This document shows, piece after piece, positions 35,123 to 42,956 of a stretch of 64,000 bases of DNA. The stretch covers positions 1-64,000 of the forward strand of contig NZ_CANLYD010000016.1 in NCBI RefSeq assembly GCF_947495315.1. Reading direction: 5' to 3'. The stretch comes from an uncultured Aquimarina sp. Lineage in GTDB: Bacteria > Bacteroidota > Bacteroidia > Flavobacteriales > Flavobacteriaceae. Both the position numbers and the translations under genes were made by a program. Positions within the stretch are counted from its first letter, which is position 1. The number at the start of each line of letters is the position of its first letter. Under the pieces are notes generated by a model that was given only the letters and a program-made list of their open reading frames with translations, ran no database searches and was not told the DNA's origin.

Positions 35123-35797
35123 TTAGTTAGGTACTATATCCTCTATATCTTCAAAAACGATCACATCGATTTCTACAGAAACAGATAGATCATTTCCTGT
35201 GCTATTACTCGCTGCATCTACATCAAAAGAGAATGAGATGGTAAAGGCGTTGGTTTCATTATTAAAATTAAAATTGGTAATACTTACATTAGAAACACCT
35301 GCATCATCAGTTTCAAAACTATCGCTAAATTCGAAGAAGGATAAATCATCTCCGATAATGGCATAATCTATTATATCTGTAAAGATTAATATATCCTGAT
35401 TTTGTTCTCCAGGATTTGTGACCTCAACAAATACCTCAAGATCAGATCCTTGAAATTCGTTATCAGGAGTGCTCAAAAATCGTACTACATCAAATTCCAA
35501 CAGTGAATTATCAGTATCTATAAAGACTGTGTTTAGAAAATCAACGTCTTCTAAACCAATAAACTTAAAAATATCGGTTTTTGTAAAGGCTACTCCATCG
35601 GGTCTTGTGCCTTCCAGGCTGAGCGTAATAGCTCCAAATTTGCTAAGTTCATCAAAGCCAACGCCGTTTTCTCCATCTGTTCCGTCCGTTCCATTGACTC
35701 CATCGATCCCATCGAGACCGTTTTCCCCATCTTCACAATTAGAGAAGAAGATCCCTAAGGTGCATAACAGCATAATTTTTAAAAAGTGTTTTTTCAT
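35123..35797 (-). CDS. Lipoprotein with short collagen-like repeat, paralogue 1 of 3
   Basis: The 224-residue product has a lipobox (GIFFSNCEDG), triplets GLDGIDGVNGTDGTDGENGV and the shared domain (GFDELSKFGAITLSLEGTR, FNFNNETNAFTISFSF, VSVEIDVIVFEDI). It is the first gene of the tandem set on the minus strand. No partner of known function is adjacent. Confidence 0.82.
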   Translation of the reverse strand: MKKHFLKIMLLCTLGIFFSNCEDGENGLDGIDGVNGTDGTDGENGVGFDELSKFGAITLSLEGTRPDGVAFTKTDIFKFIGLEDVDFLNTVFIDTDNSLLEFDVVRFLSTPDNEFQGSDLEVFVEVTNPGEQNQDILIFTDIIDYAIIGDDLSFFEFSDSFETDDAGVSNVSITNFNFNNETNAFTISFSFDVDAASNSTGNDLSVSVEIDVIVFEDIEDIVPN

Positions 35798-35984
35798 TTT
35801 TTTGTTTTAAAAGATTTGTATGAGTTAGTTATGTAAATAACTTGCTATTAGATCTTTCTATGAAATAAAAATCTGTGAAACGGAAAAAATGGATTTAAAA
35901 AGGAAAAAATAGAAGTGAATGGAATGCTTATTTTTCTGATACCTACAGTTTGCATATGTTATTCCATAGGCTATAAAAGTAATC

Positions 35985-36200
35985 CTGAGGTGTCATACTG
36001 AGGCTCCTCCATAGGCGGACAGGTGCCGAAGTACAGTCCTCGTTGTAAGGTATCCGAACCCTGAGCGTAGCCGAAGGGTGATTCCAGTGGAACCGAACTT
36101 CGAGTGCCTCAGCCCTCGAATGGTAGTATGGTATCCGAAGAGTGAGGCTCTCGAACTCTGAGCCCTTCGACAGGCTCAGGACAGGCTAAGTAGAAGGGTA
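35985..36200. repeat. Composite of dispersed palindromic repeats
   Basis: It contains CTCCATAGGCGGACAGGTGC, CCCTGAGCGTAGCCGAAGGG, CTTCGAGTGCCTCAGCCCTC and CCCTTCGACAGGCTCAGGAC, each of which recurs elsewhere in the window (33.3, 38.7-39.1, 40.2 and 63.0 kb). GC content is far above its surroundings. No gene is visible. Confidence 0.75.
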
Positions 36201-36207
36201 GCACCCA

Positions 36208-36250
36208 AACACCCTCAATAGTTGAACCCAACTATTGAGGGTGTTTTTTT
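36208..36250 (+). terminator. Strong intrinsic terminator (T-run on the plus strand)
   Basis: A perfect 17-bp stem (AACACCCTCAATAGTTG with its complement) and a 4-base loop precede T7. The nearest gene ending here is on the minus strand (36325), so it may act on both strands, or end a transcript crossing the repeat block. Confidence 0.75.
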
Positions 36251-36324
36251 GCTGGTAGCGGTATCAATTAGAGCTATGATGAAATTTCAAGCACCTCAAT
36301 CTCCGAGGAATGGGCTTCTAAATT

Positions 36325-38538
36325 TTATTTTTCTTTCAGATTCACACGTTGAGAAACCGCATCCAGCCAGATATAACTAAGATCTGCGCCGGCACTACCG
36401 TGACAACTCATACAACTGCGGTTGCTCTGTTGTGTGGCTTTTCCATCTATATTGCAATACGCAGACATATAGGATTCTATTACACTATTCCGTAAAAAAC
36501 GAGGAACCATCGTAAAACACTCATTACCCATGCCATTATCTTTACAATTCAGAGCGCTCACTTCGCCGTTTTGTTTTCTACCATTAAGTGGCCATTGTGT
36601 ATTGACCAGAATATAGTTAGCAAAAGGCGAATCGATTTTTTGCAATGCTTCCTGAAAAGCGGTATTCGTCTGTTGTGCTATTGGATCAATAGGCACCAGA
36701 CGCGTAAGTTGATTAGGCTGATTGGCCAGTTCCTTTACAAAACGATTTAGATCCACATTAGGACATCCGGCAACTACAGGATCTTTGTATAAAAATGGGA
36801 GTTGATAACAATTATCGGGTTCTTTAAGATCGGGATTATAAAAAGTACCTTCGGGGTTTTCTTGTCCCGCATCCGGAACATTATCCTTATGTTCAAAGGT
36901 GATCCATATCCACTGAGGTGCATAATATGTTTTTCGGGCAATATGTAACCCTACCAATGCCATAGGTGCAACACGACAGGATGTTGAGTCTGCTTCATAT
37001 ATCAATGCATTACGCACCAGAAATTTCTTTTTAGCAGCTTCCAGATCTTTTGCATCTCTTTGATTACAGTTATCTGTTAAGCATAGTTCTTTCCAGGCCG
37101 ACTTAATTTCCATTGCTCCCTGATCATACTTGGTATCGTCTCGTGTATCCGGAAAATTAACTTTATTGGCTTCGCCTTTAGGCCCACTAGGCGTAAGATG
37201 CTTTGTTGCCGCGCGATCGTTACTGATTAGATATTCGAATTCTGTTCGGTTAAATAATACCTCATAGCGTACTTTACTACTATCCTGATCTACCAGATAA
37301 CCAAAAGTCCCGGCAAAAGCTTGCCCTGTTTCATTGACTACATCCCTAGTCTTGGATTCCATCGTAATAACAAAATCATGGGGTGCATTCTCACAACCCT
37401 TTCCTTTTGGTACTCTCGGAAACTGATTCCATGGTTGGTCTTTGGGGTTCCATTGTGCATCATTAGGTTGAAATACCTCGTAGGTAGGTTTATAGGTCTC
37501 CCATACCGTAGCATGAGTGCCATTATCCGTAAAAGGTGCCTTCGCCTCGGGTTCTCCTCGTTGTGGTTTTTGAGTCTTAGGATTTACACCTTTATTAGGC
37601 CAGTTTAAGGCAATAAAAGATTTCCAGGCATACGTATCAAACATACGTTGAGTAGCATCTGCCCCCAAATATTTAAAAACTTTGGTTGGATCCGCAGGAA
37701 CATCTTTGGGTAGATCAGGGCTGATAGTTACATCTTTGATATAGTTTTCTACGAGCTCAGAAAATTGTTCAGGATCCTCTGGTGCTTCCGCTGCAATTGC
37801 AGCTGCATCTTTATTGGGTGGCTTGCTAAAACGATCACAATAGGGAGTAGTACTAGCTACTACAAATGGATTCACCATATTATCCAATGTTCGTACATAG
37901 TCGGTGTTAAAAGCAGGAGCGTGGCAATTGATACAAAAGGTATTTACATGGCTTTGTACCGTCTGCGATTGTTCACTAATCGCATTGTCATCCATATCTT
38001 CCTGAAAGAAGAAACCATAGAACCAACCACCACCAAGACAATCACTCCCATTATAGGGTTTTACTGTTTTGGTAGCACAGTAATTCAATGCTGGATTCGG
38101 TTTATACAATATCGTAATAGCACCTAGTGTACTGCGATCCGGACTAATATTCGGTAGTGTATCAAATTTAGAACGATAATTTTCTTTTACAATAAAAGAA
38201 CCCGAAGGAAAACTTAGCGGTTGCGTAGTAGTCGTGTCCAGGACTTTATTTATATACTGATACGCTTTGTCATTTACATAGGTTCTTATCCAACGACCGT
38301 GAACAGGCAATCCTAATCTTTTAAGCGTATCCGAAGATACATCGGTACCCGGAAATAAATACCAGGAGGGATTATTGGCATAATTCTCTGTCTTCAGAAA
38401 TTTCATGATAGTATCAATTTCAGGGTAGATATCTGTATGATCAATAGCGGTATAGGGATTTTTTGTGTTACAGGAAACACAAAAAGCGAATGTCATGATG
38501 ATCAGAAACATCATGGTAGTGGTTTTGGTGGTTTTCAT
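36325..38538 (-). CDS. Large lipoprotein with two c-type heme motifs
   Basis: The 737-residue product has a lipobox region (MTFAFCVSCNT) and two CxxCH sites, CINCH near residue 200 and CMSCH near residue 718, so it should be a diheme c-type cytochrome exposed in the envelope. Between them is a long domain with many Trp and Pro, including QRMFDTYAWKSFIALNWPNK and MALVGLHIARKTYYAPQWIW. I recognise no enzyme family. Heme sites near both ends with a large domain between suggest an oxidoreductase that feeds electrons from an unknown substrate. Confidence 0.75.
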   Translation of the reverse strand: MKTTKTTTMMFLIIMTFAFCVSCNTKNPYTAIDHTDIYPEIDTIMKFLKTENYANNPSWYLFPGTDVSSDTLKRLGLPVHGRWIRTYVNDKAYQYINKVLDTTTTQPLSFPSGSFIVKENYRSKFDTLPNISPDRSTLGAITILYKPNPALNYCATKTVKPYNGSDCLGGGWFYGFFFQEDMDDNAISEQSQTVQSHVNTFCINCHAPAFNTDYVRTLDNMVNPFVVASTTPYCDRFSKPPNKDAAAIAAEAPEDPEQFSELVENYIKDVTISPDLPKDVPADPTKVFKYLGADATQRMFDTYAWKSFIALNWPNKGVNPKTQKPQRGEPEAKAPFTDNGTHATVWETYKPTYEVFQPNDAQWNPKDQPWNQFPRVPKGKGCENAPHDFVITMESKTRDVVNETGQAFAGTFGYLVDQDSSKVRYEVLFNRTEFEYLISNDRAATKHLTPSGPKGEANKVNFPDTRDDTKYDQGAMEIKSAWKELCLTDNCNQRDAKDLEAAKKKFLVRNALIYEADSTSCRVAPMALVGLHIARKTYYAPQWIWITFEHKDNVPDAGQENPEGTFYNPDLKEPDNCYQLPFLYKDPVVAGCPNVDLNRFVKELANQPNQLTRLVPIDPIAQQTNTAFQEALQKIDSPFANYILVNTQWPLNGRKQNGEVSALNCKDNGMGNECFTMVPRFLRNSVIESYMSAYCNIDGKATQQSNRSCMSCHGSAGADLSYIWLDAVSQRVNLKEK

Positions 38539-38705
38539 AGAGGAAGATATTGGTTTGTATATTTAGTATCAATAGTTGTCAACGTACTATGTTACCTATA
38601 AAAATTCCTTTCGTATGCCGTCCTTTGTTTGCTTCTTATAGATATTCTATATGGGGAAAATTCGCTTACTAAATATACATGTTTTTTTAATGCAAAAGAA
38701 ATGAA

Positions 38706-39123
38706 TTAGGTTTCGGCTCCGTGGATGCTGAGCTTCCTCCATAGGCGGACAGGTGCCGAAGTACAGCCCTCGGATGAGAACCCTTCAGGACCCTGAGCGT
38801 AGCCGAAGGGTAATTCTAGATGAACCGGGCTTCGAGTGCCTCAGCCCTCGTAATGTACCCGAAGAGTGAGGCTCTCGAACTCTAAGGGTGATAATAATTG
38901 GGATTCGGCTCCGCTCAGCCCTCGGATGAGAACCCTTCAGGACCCTGAGCGTAGCCGAAGGGTAATTCTAGATGAACCGGGCTTCGAGAGCCTCAGCCCT
39001 CGCGTACCCGAAGAGTGAGGCTCTCGAACTCTAAGGGTGATGAACCGGACTTCGGCTCCGCTCAGCCCTCGGATGAGAACCCTTCAGGACCCTGAGCGTA
39101 GCCGAAGGGTCGAAGGGTGATTC
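38706..39123. repeat. Three tandem copies of a ~150-bp palindromic repeat unit
   Basis: The block CAGCCCTCGGATGAGAACCC starts at 38764, 38916 and 39063, that is 152 and 147 bases apart, with nearly identical downstream sequence including CCCTGAGCGTAGCCGAAGGG. Within each unit CTTCGGCTCCGCTCAG and CTGAGCGTAGCCGAAG form an imperfect inverted pair. No gene is seen between the cytochrome and the minisatellite. Confidence 0.85.
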
Positions 39124-39170
39124 CAGATAAATCGGAGTTTGACCAAACACTTCGGTATATCACACACCCA

Positions 39171-39372
39171 CAAACTCACCTCTCCCTAACTCACCTCTCC
39201 TAAACTCACCTCTCCTAAACTCATCTCTCCCAAACTCACCTCTCCCAAACTCATCTCTCCCAAACTCATCTCTCCCAAACTCATCTCTCCCAAACTCATC
39301 TCTCCCAAACTCACCTCTCCCAAACTCACCTCTCCCAAACTCACCTCTCCCAAACTCACCTCTCCCAAACTC
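39171..39372. repeat. 15-bp minisatellite, about 13 copies
   Basis: The unit TCTCCCAAACTCACC repeats head to tail from 39181, with variation mainly C/T at two positions (CTCACC or CTCATC; CCCAAA or CCTAAA). Read on the minus strand it gives repeated pentapeptides SLGEV or SLGEM in an open frame (39186-39473). No ribosome-binding or family evidence supports a gene. Confidence 0.9.
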
Positions 39373-39712
39373 CCACCTGCCACAACGCCAGTAATCCCGT
39401 AACCCCTGTCATAACTAGTGTCAGTAGCCATGTAATGAGTAACTGTAAAGATGAAAATCAAAAGCGTATTCATTTTTAAAGAAAGCGTTAATATGTGCTC
39501 ATTTTGAAATGTTTGTAGGGAGAAGTCACCTTGTCAGTAGATGTTTTTGCATTACGAATTTTATAATTATTATTTGATTTAATTAACTATTAGTTAGTTA
39601 TAAGCTAAAATTAACAGAATATTATTAGTAAAAATAGCTAAATACAAAATTATCGGTATTGTTGTTGACCTATCATAAGCTCAAATGAATGTTTAATTAA
39701 AACAAATGAAGT

Positions 39713-40261
39713 ATGAGTAATGTATTAAACAACCGATTATCGGTTACCGTAGATCCGACAGTGATCACAGAAGTAAAAAACAGAATTGAGGAAATCAATA
39801 CACTGTTACCATTTTTAACGGGATTGACTAAAGATGAACGTAGGACACTCCCTAAAATTAATCGTAGTAACAAAATCTTTGTAGAAGATGCATTGGATAG
39901 TATGCGACAAAACGGAGATATTCTACCTAGTTTTATCAATGTAGAAGAAGTAGACAAGGATTATGCCTTGTATAATGAGCTAAAGGTATTGTCACTAGAA
40001 CTGGCAGAATTATCAGAGAAGGTAAACGATACGCGTATCCTTGCTGGATCCGAAGCGTATAGTACCTCTTTACTTGCGTATAAGATGTTTGGTGTAGCTG
40101 CCAATAGTGGAGTAGCAGGAGCAGAGGCACTGCATACGAGATTAAGAGAACGATTCGCAAACTCTGGTAGTACTACAGATGATACCGTAACAGATGAAAC
40201 AGATCAGGGTACGGATGGTAGTGAGACATCGGACTTCGACTCCGCTCAGTCCTCGTTGTAA
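39713..40261 (+). CDS. Uncharacterised small helical protein with repeat-derived C-terminus
   Basis: The 182-residue cytoplasmic product has a helical body (VTVDPTVITEVKNRIEEINT, FINVEEVDKDYALYNELKVL, SEAYSTSLLAYKMFGVAANS) that I associate only loosely with uncharacterised Bacteroidota proteins. It ends with a Thr/Asp-rich tail. The last ten residues (SDFDSAQSSL) and the stop codon are encoded by a dispersed palindromic repeat that begins near 40230. An ancestral C-terminus may have been replaced by repeat insertion. Confidence 0.75.
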   Translation: MSNVLNNRLSVTVDPTVITEVKNRIEEINTLLPFLTGLTKDERRTLPKINRSNKIFVEDALDSMRQNGDILPSFINVEEVDKDYALYNELKVLSLELAELSEKVNDTRILAGSEAYSTSLLAYKMFGVAANSGVAGAEALHTRLRERFANSGSTTDDTVTDETDQGTDGSETSDFDSAQSSL

Positions 40262-40362
40262 TGTATCCGAACCCTGAGCGGAGCCGAAGGGTGATGAACC
40301 GGATTTCGACTACGCTCAATCCTCGGATTAAGCATACTGAACCCTGAGCGGAGCCGAAGGGT
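40226..40362. repeat. Dispersed palindromic repeats overlapping a gene end
   Basis: GACTTCGACTCCGCTCAGTC (from 40232) and CCCTGAGCGGAGCCGAAGGG form an inverted pair, and a second similar pair follows (40305-40362). The first arm lies inside the coding region of the 39713 gene. Confidence 0.8.
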
Positions 40363-40370
40363 AAACACCA

Positions 40371-40533
40371 GTGCGCTTTGGTTTATCAGCTATGCGCTGA
40401 ACGCGCAGTTTCAAAAGTATCCAGCGCATTAAGTATTGAAATCAGCGCACTGCTTAGTATACTCAGCGCACAATAGTTTGTATACAGCGCATGATTACAA
40501 GAACTCAGCGCTAAGAGTGTAGTTGTCCGCGCA
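40371..40533. repeat. GCGC tetranucleotides phased at exactly 21 bp
   Basis: GCGC starts at 40403, 40424, 40445, 40466, 40487, 40508 and 40529, always 21 bases apart. Two more at 40373 and 40394 are 21 apart but out of register. Most sit in CAGCGCA, while the 14 bases between are AT-rich and not conserved. Twenty-one bases is two DNA turns, so all sites face one side of the helix. It lies between a gene end and a strong terminator. Function unknown. Confidence 0.85.
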
Positions 40534-40544
40534 GGGTAAAAAAG

Positions 40545-40577
40545 AAACCCGCATATCATTTTGGTATGCGGGTTTTT
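40545..40577 (+). terminator. Strong intrinsic terminator
   Basis: AAACCCGCATA (40545-40555) pairs with TATGCGGGTTT (40565-40575), followed by T. It ends the transcript carrying the phased GCGC region. Confidence 0.9.
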
Positions 40578-40686
40578 GGTTTTATGGTTAGAAATTAATT
40601 CTTATATTCGGGGAAATAATAACTTTTTTTAATAGCTCAGTCAGGTTGGGTCATTTAAAGTTATAACAAACCTACAAAAGAACAAT

Positions 40687-41295
40687 ATGTCCGATATTTT
40701 AAAAAATGCAACGAATCAGTTATTATTAAATCTAAAACCTATTAATGTTAAAACTTTTACCATAAAAATAGAAGATATTAAGAAAGCAATGATAACAGAA
40801 AATACTTGGTTGGCTGAAGGAAGGAAGAAGGATGGGAGAGTTATGAAAGAACTTTTTATAGCGTTGGATAAAATTACAAAAGACTGTTTGTATTGGTACG
40901 AAGCAGAAAATGAAGAAACCGCTAAGCAAATGGTAAAAGATTTGAATGAGTTTAAAGAAAGTAATAAAAAATATAGAAAAAGAAATAAAGAAAAATATAG
41001 AAGTGTTCCTGCTTATGGGAAATATCCTGATACCAATACCAAGGTACTATATGTGGGGACTGTTAAAGAGAGGGTTCGTAAAAAAGATGGTTTAACAACC
41101 ATAGCTTCCAGAACTTTCCAGCATTTAGGCTTTTACGAAAAAGGAAGTACGGGAGCATTGCACCTTTGGTACTGGGCAAAGCACTCTGTGAAACTAAATG
41201 TTATTGAGTTAACCGAGCAAAATGAAGAATATAGAAATGTCTTCGAAAAATTACTAGCGATAGAATTAAAACCTTTGATTGGAGTACATAGATAG
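40687..41295 (+). CDS. GIY-YIG-like nuclease-fold protein
   Basis: The 202-residue product has a charged helical N-terminal half (residues 1-105). Its C-terminal half has TKVLYVGTVKERVR, then SRTFQHLGFYEKGSTGALHLW and EKLLAIELKPLIG. The YVG motif, the Arg/His block and the terminal Glu in LLAIELKP resemble GIY-YIG domains. A catalytic role is plausible but not certain. It is convergent with, and 11 bases from, another GIY-YIG-like gene on the other strand. Confidence 0.55.
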   Translation: MSDILKNATNQLLLNLKPINVKTFTIKIEDIKKAMITENTWLAEGRKKDGRVMKELFIALDKITKDCLYWYEAENEETAKQMVKDLNEFKESNKKYRKRNKEKYRSVPAYGKYPDTNTKVLYVGTVKERVRKKDGLTTIASRTFQHLGFYEKGSTGALHLWYWAKHSVKLNVIELTEQNEEYRNVFEKLLAIELKPLIGVHR

Positions 41296-41306
41296 TGTCA
41301 AATGTT

Positions 41307-41861
41307 TTAGGAGTTTTTTGAACTGTCATTATCATTTATAATACTTTCGATACTTAGCCAAATATCCATATATTGATCTTCTATAGTTGTAGTTATGAAA
41401 CCAATATCCTTATTTAAAAGCTGTTCACCAAGTTTATCATATAGTCTTTTTATAATTGCTTTTTCTAATTTAAAAACTCGTTGTTGATTCTTTTTATAGT
41501 TTTCGTATTCTTTCCTCTTATTGGTTTCTTTTTCTCTTTTAAAGATCTTCCAAGAGAGACTTCCATTCCATTTTTTAAAACCTTCTATGGGGAAATGATG
41601 CATAACTATTGTTGAAGAATCGGGTAACTTGTCTAGGGCATTCTTTAATTGATTTTGTGTTGATTTTTTGCTTAATTCTAAGTGACCAGACAAACGGTGA
41701 AAAGCAGATCGTGCTGATGGATAAACAATATCTCCTGTCATACCAACATAAAAGAAGTTCTCTTTAGTTTCTGTATAAATTACTAATAAGTAAATAGAAA
41801 AGGATGGGGTTAAAAGTTTACTAGGTATTGTTATTTCAGTATAGTTTTTCCAGTTACTCAT
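41307..41861 (-). CDS. GIY-YIG-like protein, last gene of the nuclease-rich operon
   Basis: The ATG at 41861 (MSNWKNYTEITIPSKL) follows the SNase stop by 10 bases. A longer frame would overlap that gene. The 184-residue product contains IYLLVIYTETKENFFYVGMT, then ARSAFHRLSGHLELSKKSTQ. The YVG(M)T plus Arg/His layout resembles GIY-YIG nucleases, whereas the C-terminal half is Lys-rich and helical and could bind nucleic acid. Confidence 0.6.
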   Translation of the reverse strand: MSNWKNYTEITIPSKLLTPSFSIYLLVIYTETKENFFYVGMTGDIVYPSARSAFHRLSGHLELSKKSTQNQLKNALDKLPDSSTIVMHHFPIEGFKKWNGSLSWKIFKREKETNKRKEYENYKKNQQRVFKLEKAIIKRLYDKLGEQLLNKDIGFITTTIEDQYMDIWLSIESIINDNDSSKNS

Positions 41862-41871
41862 GCCTATTGAT

Positions 41872-42528
41872 TTAATTTTTCTTCTTCTCATAGCTGCAAA
41901 GCAATCTACCATATTGTTTTTCGGCTTTTTCTTTGCAAATAGTTCTAATAGTATCTTTGCAATGTTTTAACCCTCCACATTCTTTGGTATAATGATAGGT
42001 TTTACTAGCAGTACTATTACAGATATAGACTTCTTTTTTACAAGTTGTTTTTTTCTTTTCTTGGTCTAAAGATGTTCTCAACGGTTTCTGAGACCAAATA
42101 CCTAAATTATTTTTCTTAGCTATGCTTTCTAAAGTATCATAATTAGCATCTGTAGAATATTTTTTAAAATGAATGGCATACCCATTTGTGACTAACTCTT
42201 TATTTAGGATTTTATCATTGTATTTTATTTCTGCAATAAGCCTCCGGTATCTGTCAAACCTTCCTTTTGATATAACTTTAACTTCTTTACCAAAACAAAA
42301 ATCTGAAGTAAATTGTTTAGCCTTTTGCCAATACGCTTGTTTTTTCTCAGGACAATCAATATGCTCTAATCGTATAATTATAGGTTTATTTTCATACAAT
42401 ACTTCGATAGTATCACCATCCTTAATTCCTATAACTTTTGCCTCAAATTCTTTAGGGAGTTTTTCGGTTATAGGGATAACTAGGAAAGCTATGATTGATA
42501 TAAAATAGTGTAAGTAATAATAGCTCAT
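41872..42528 (-). CDS. Staphylococcal-nuclease-like protein with Cys-rich C-terminal extension
   Basis: The 218-residue protein has an N-terminal hydrophobic segment (signal or anchor) followed by an SNase domain. KVIGIKDGDTIEVLY is the metal-binding start, RLEHIDCPEK holds the catalytic Arg, and GRFDRYRRLIAEI with NGYAIHFKKYS completes the OB-fold. After residue 155 a Cys/His-rich tail follows (VYICNSTASKTYHYTKECGG, then CKDTIRTICKEKAEKQYGRL), a module I recall attached to other Bacteroidota envelope proteins. It likely degrades nucleic acid outside the cytoplasm. Confidence 0.85.
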   Translation of the reverse strand: MSYYYLHYFISIIAFLVIPITEKLPKEFEAKVIGIKDGDTIEVLYENKPIIIRLEHIDCPEKKQAYWQKAKQFTSDFCFGKEVKVISKGRFDRYRRLIAEIKYNDKILNKELVTNGYAIHFKKYSTDANYDTLESIAKKNNLGIWSQKPLRTSLDQEKKKTTCKKEVYICNSTASKTYHYTKECGGLKHCKDTIRTICKEKAEKQYGRLLCSYEKKKN

Positions 42529-42570
42529 GAATTCTTGGTTTTCGGTGTCTTAAGATAATAATTTTATGAA

Positions 42571-42942
42571 TCAATTACATATACTTCGATCTACATATGT
42601 TTTGTTGCCGTTAGAATTGATGTAATAACATCCACCTCTGGATCCTTGTATATATCTTCTAGTGGTTCTGGGCTTGTTTCGCTTCTTTTTAGTTGTACTA
42701 TTATTTAGAGAATTATAATTAACCGATTTGGTCAAGTATTGGGTGTCGGATTTAGAATTGCTTTTATTCCCTAACTTTTGATCAATAGCATCAATTCGTT
42801 TTTGAATTTCCTCTACCTTTTTTAATAGTTCATCCCGTTGCTTTACCAATTCTTCTTTTATATAAAGCGTGGTTTCTATGCTTTGGGAGTTACATTGGTA
42901 GGAGGCAATGATTAATAGAAATAGTAGAGTAGTTTTTTTCAT
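42571..42942 (-). CDS. Secreted coiled-coil protein with PBCV-type basic C-terminal motif
   Basis: The 123-residue product has a signal peptide (LLFLLIIASYQCNS), a coiled coil (ELVKQRDELLKKVEEIQKRI), a basic linker (TTKKKRNKPRTTRR) and a C-terminal motif YIQGSRGGCYYINSNGNKTY. The motif resembles the GPRGGxYYINxxGxKxYV adaptor motif. The basic linker could touch DNA. It stands 14 bases downstream of the HsdR_N-type gene and 42 upstream of the SNase. Confidence 0.7.
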   Translation of the reverse strand: MKKTTLLFLLIIASYQCNSQSIETTLYIKEELVKQRDELLKKVEEIQKRIDAIDQKLGNKSNSKSDTQYLTKSVNYNSLNNSTTKKKRNKPRTTRRYIQGSRGGCYYINSNGNKTYVDRSICN

Positions 42943-42956
42943 AATGAAGGGGTTTA

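Noticed and set aside
38706..39123. Insertion sequence made of the ~150-bp repeats.
   Set aside because: There is no transposase frame, target duplication or defined ends. It is treated as dispersed palindromic repeats.
39171..39372. Possible CRISPR array.
   Set aside because: Units are contiguous 15-bp repeats without unique spacers, and no cas gene is present.
39186..39473. Open frame encoding tandem SLGEV/SLGEM pentapeptides on the minus strand.
   Set aside because: It is produced by the 15-bp minisatellite. There is no ribosome-binding or homology evidence and the frame ends in the repeat flank, so I list only the repeat.
40403..40533. CRISPR-like or iteron origin reading of the 21-bp-phased region.
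   Set aside because: Only 4-7 bases are conserved per unit, far shorter than CRISPR repeats. There is no replication gene nearby to support iterons.
40386..40559. Minus-strand frame of 57 codons with Ala-Leu every seven residues across the GCGC array.
   Set aside because: The heptad pattern follows directly from the 21-bp spacing, and the start lies inside a terminator hairpin. It is mentioned as an alternative in the finding but not called as a gene.
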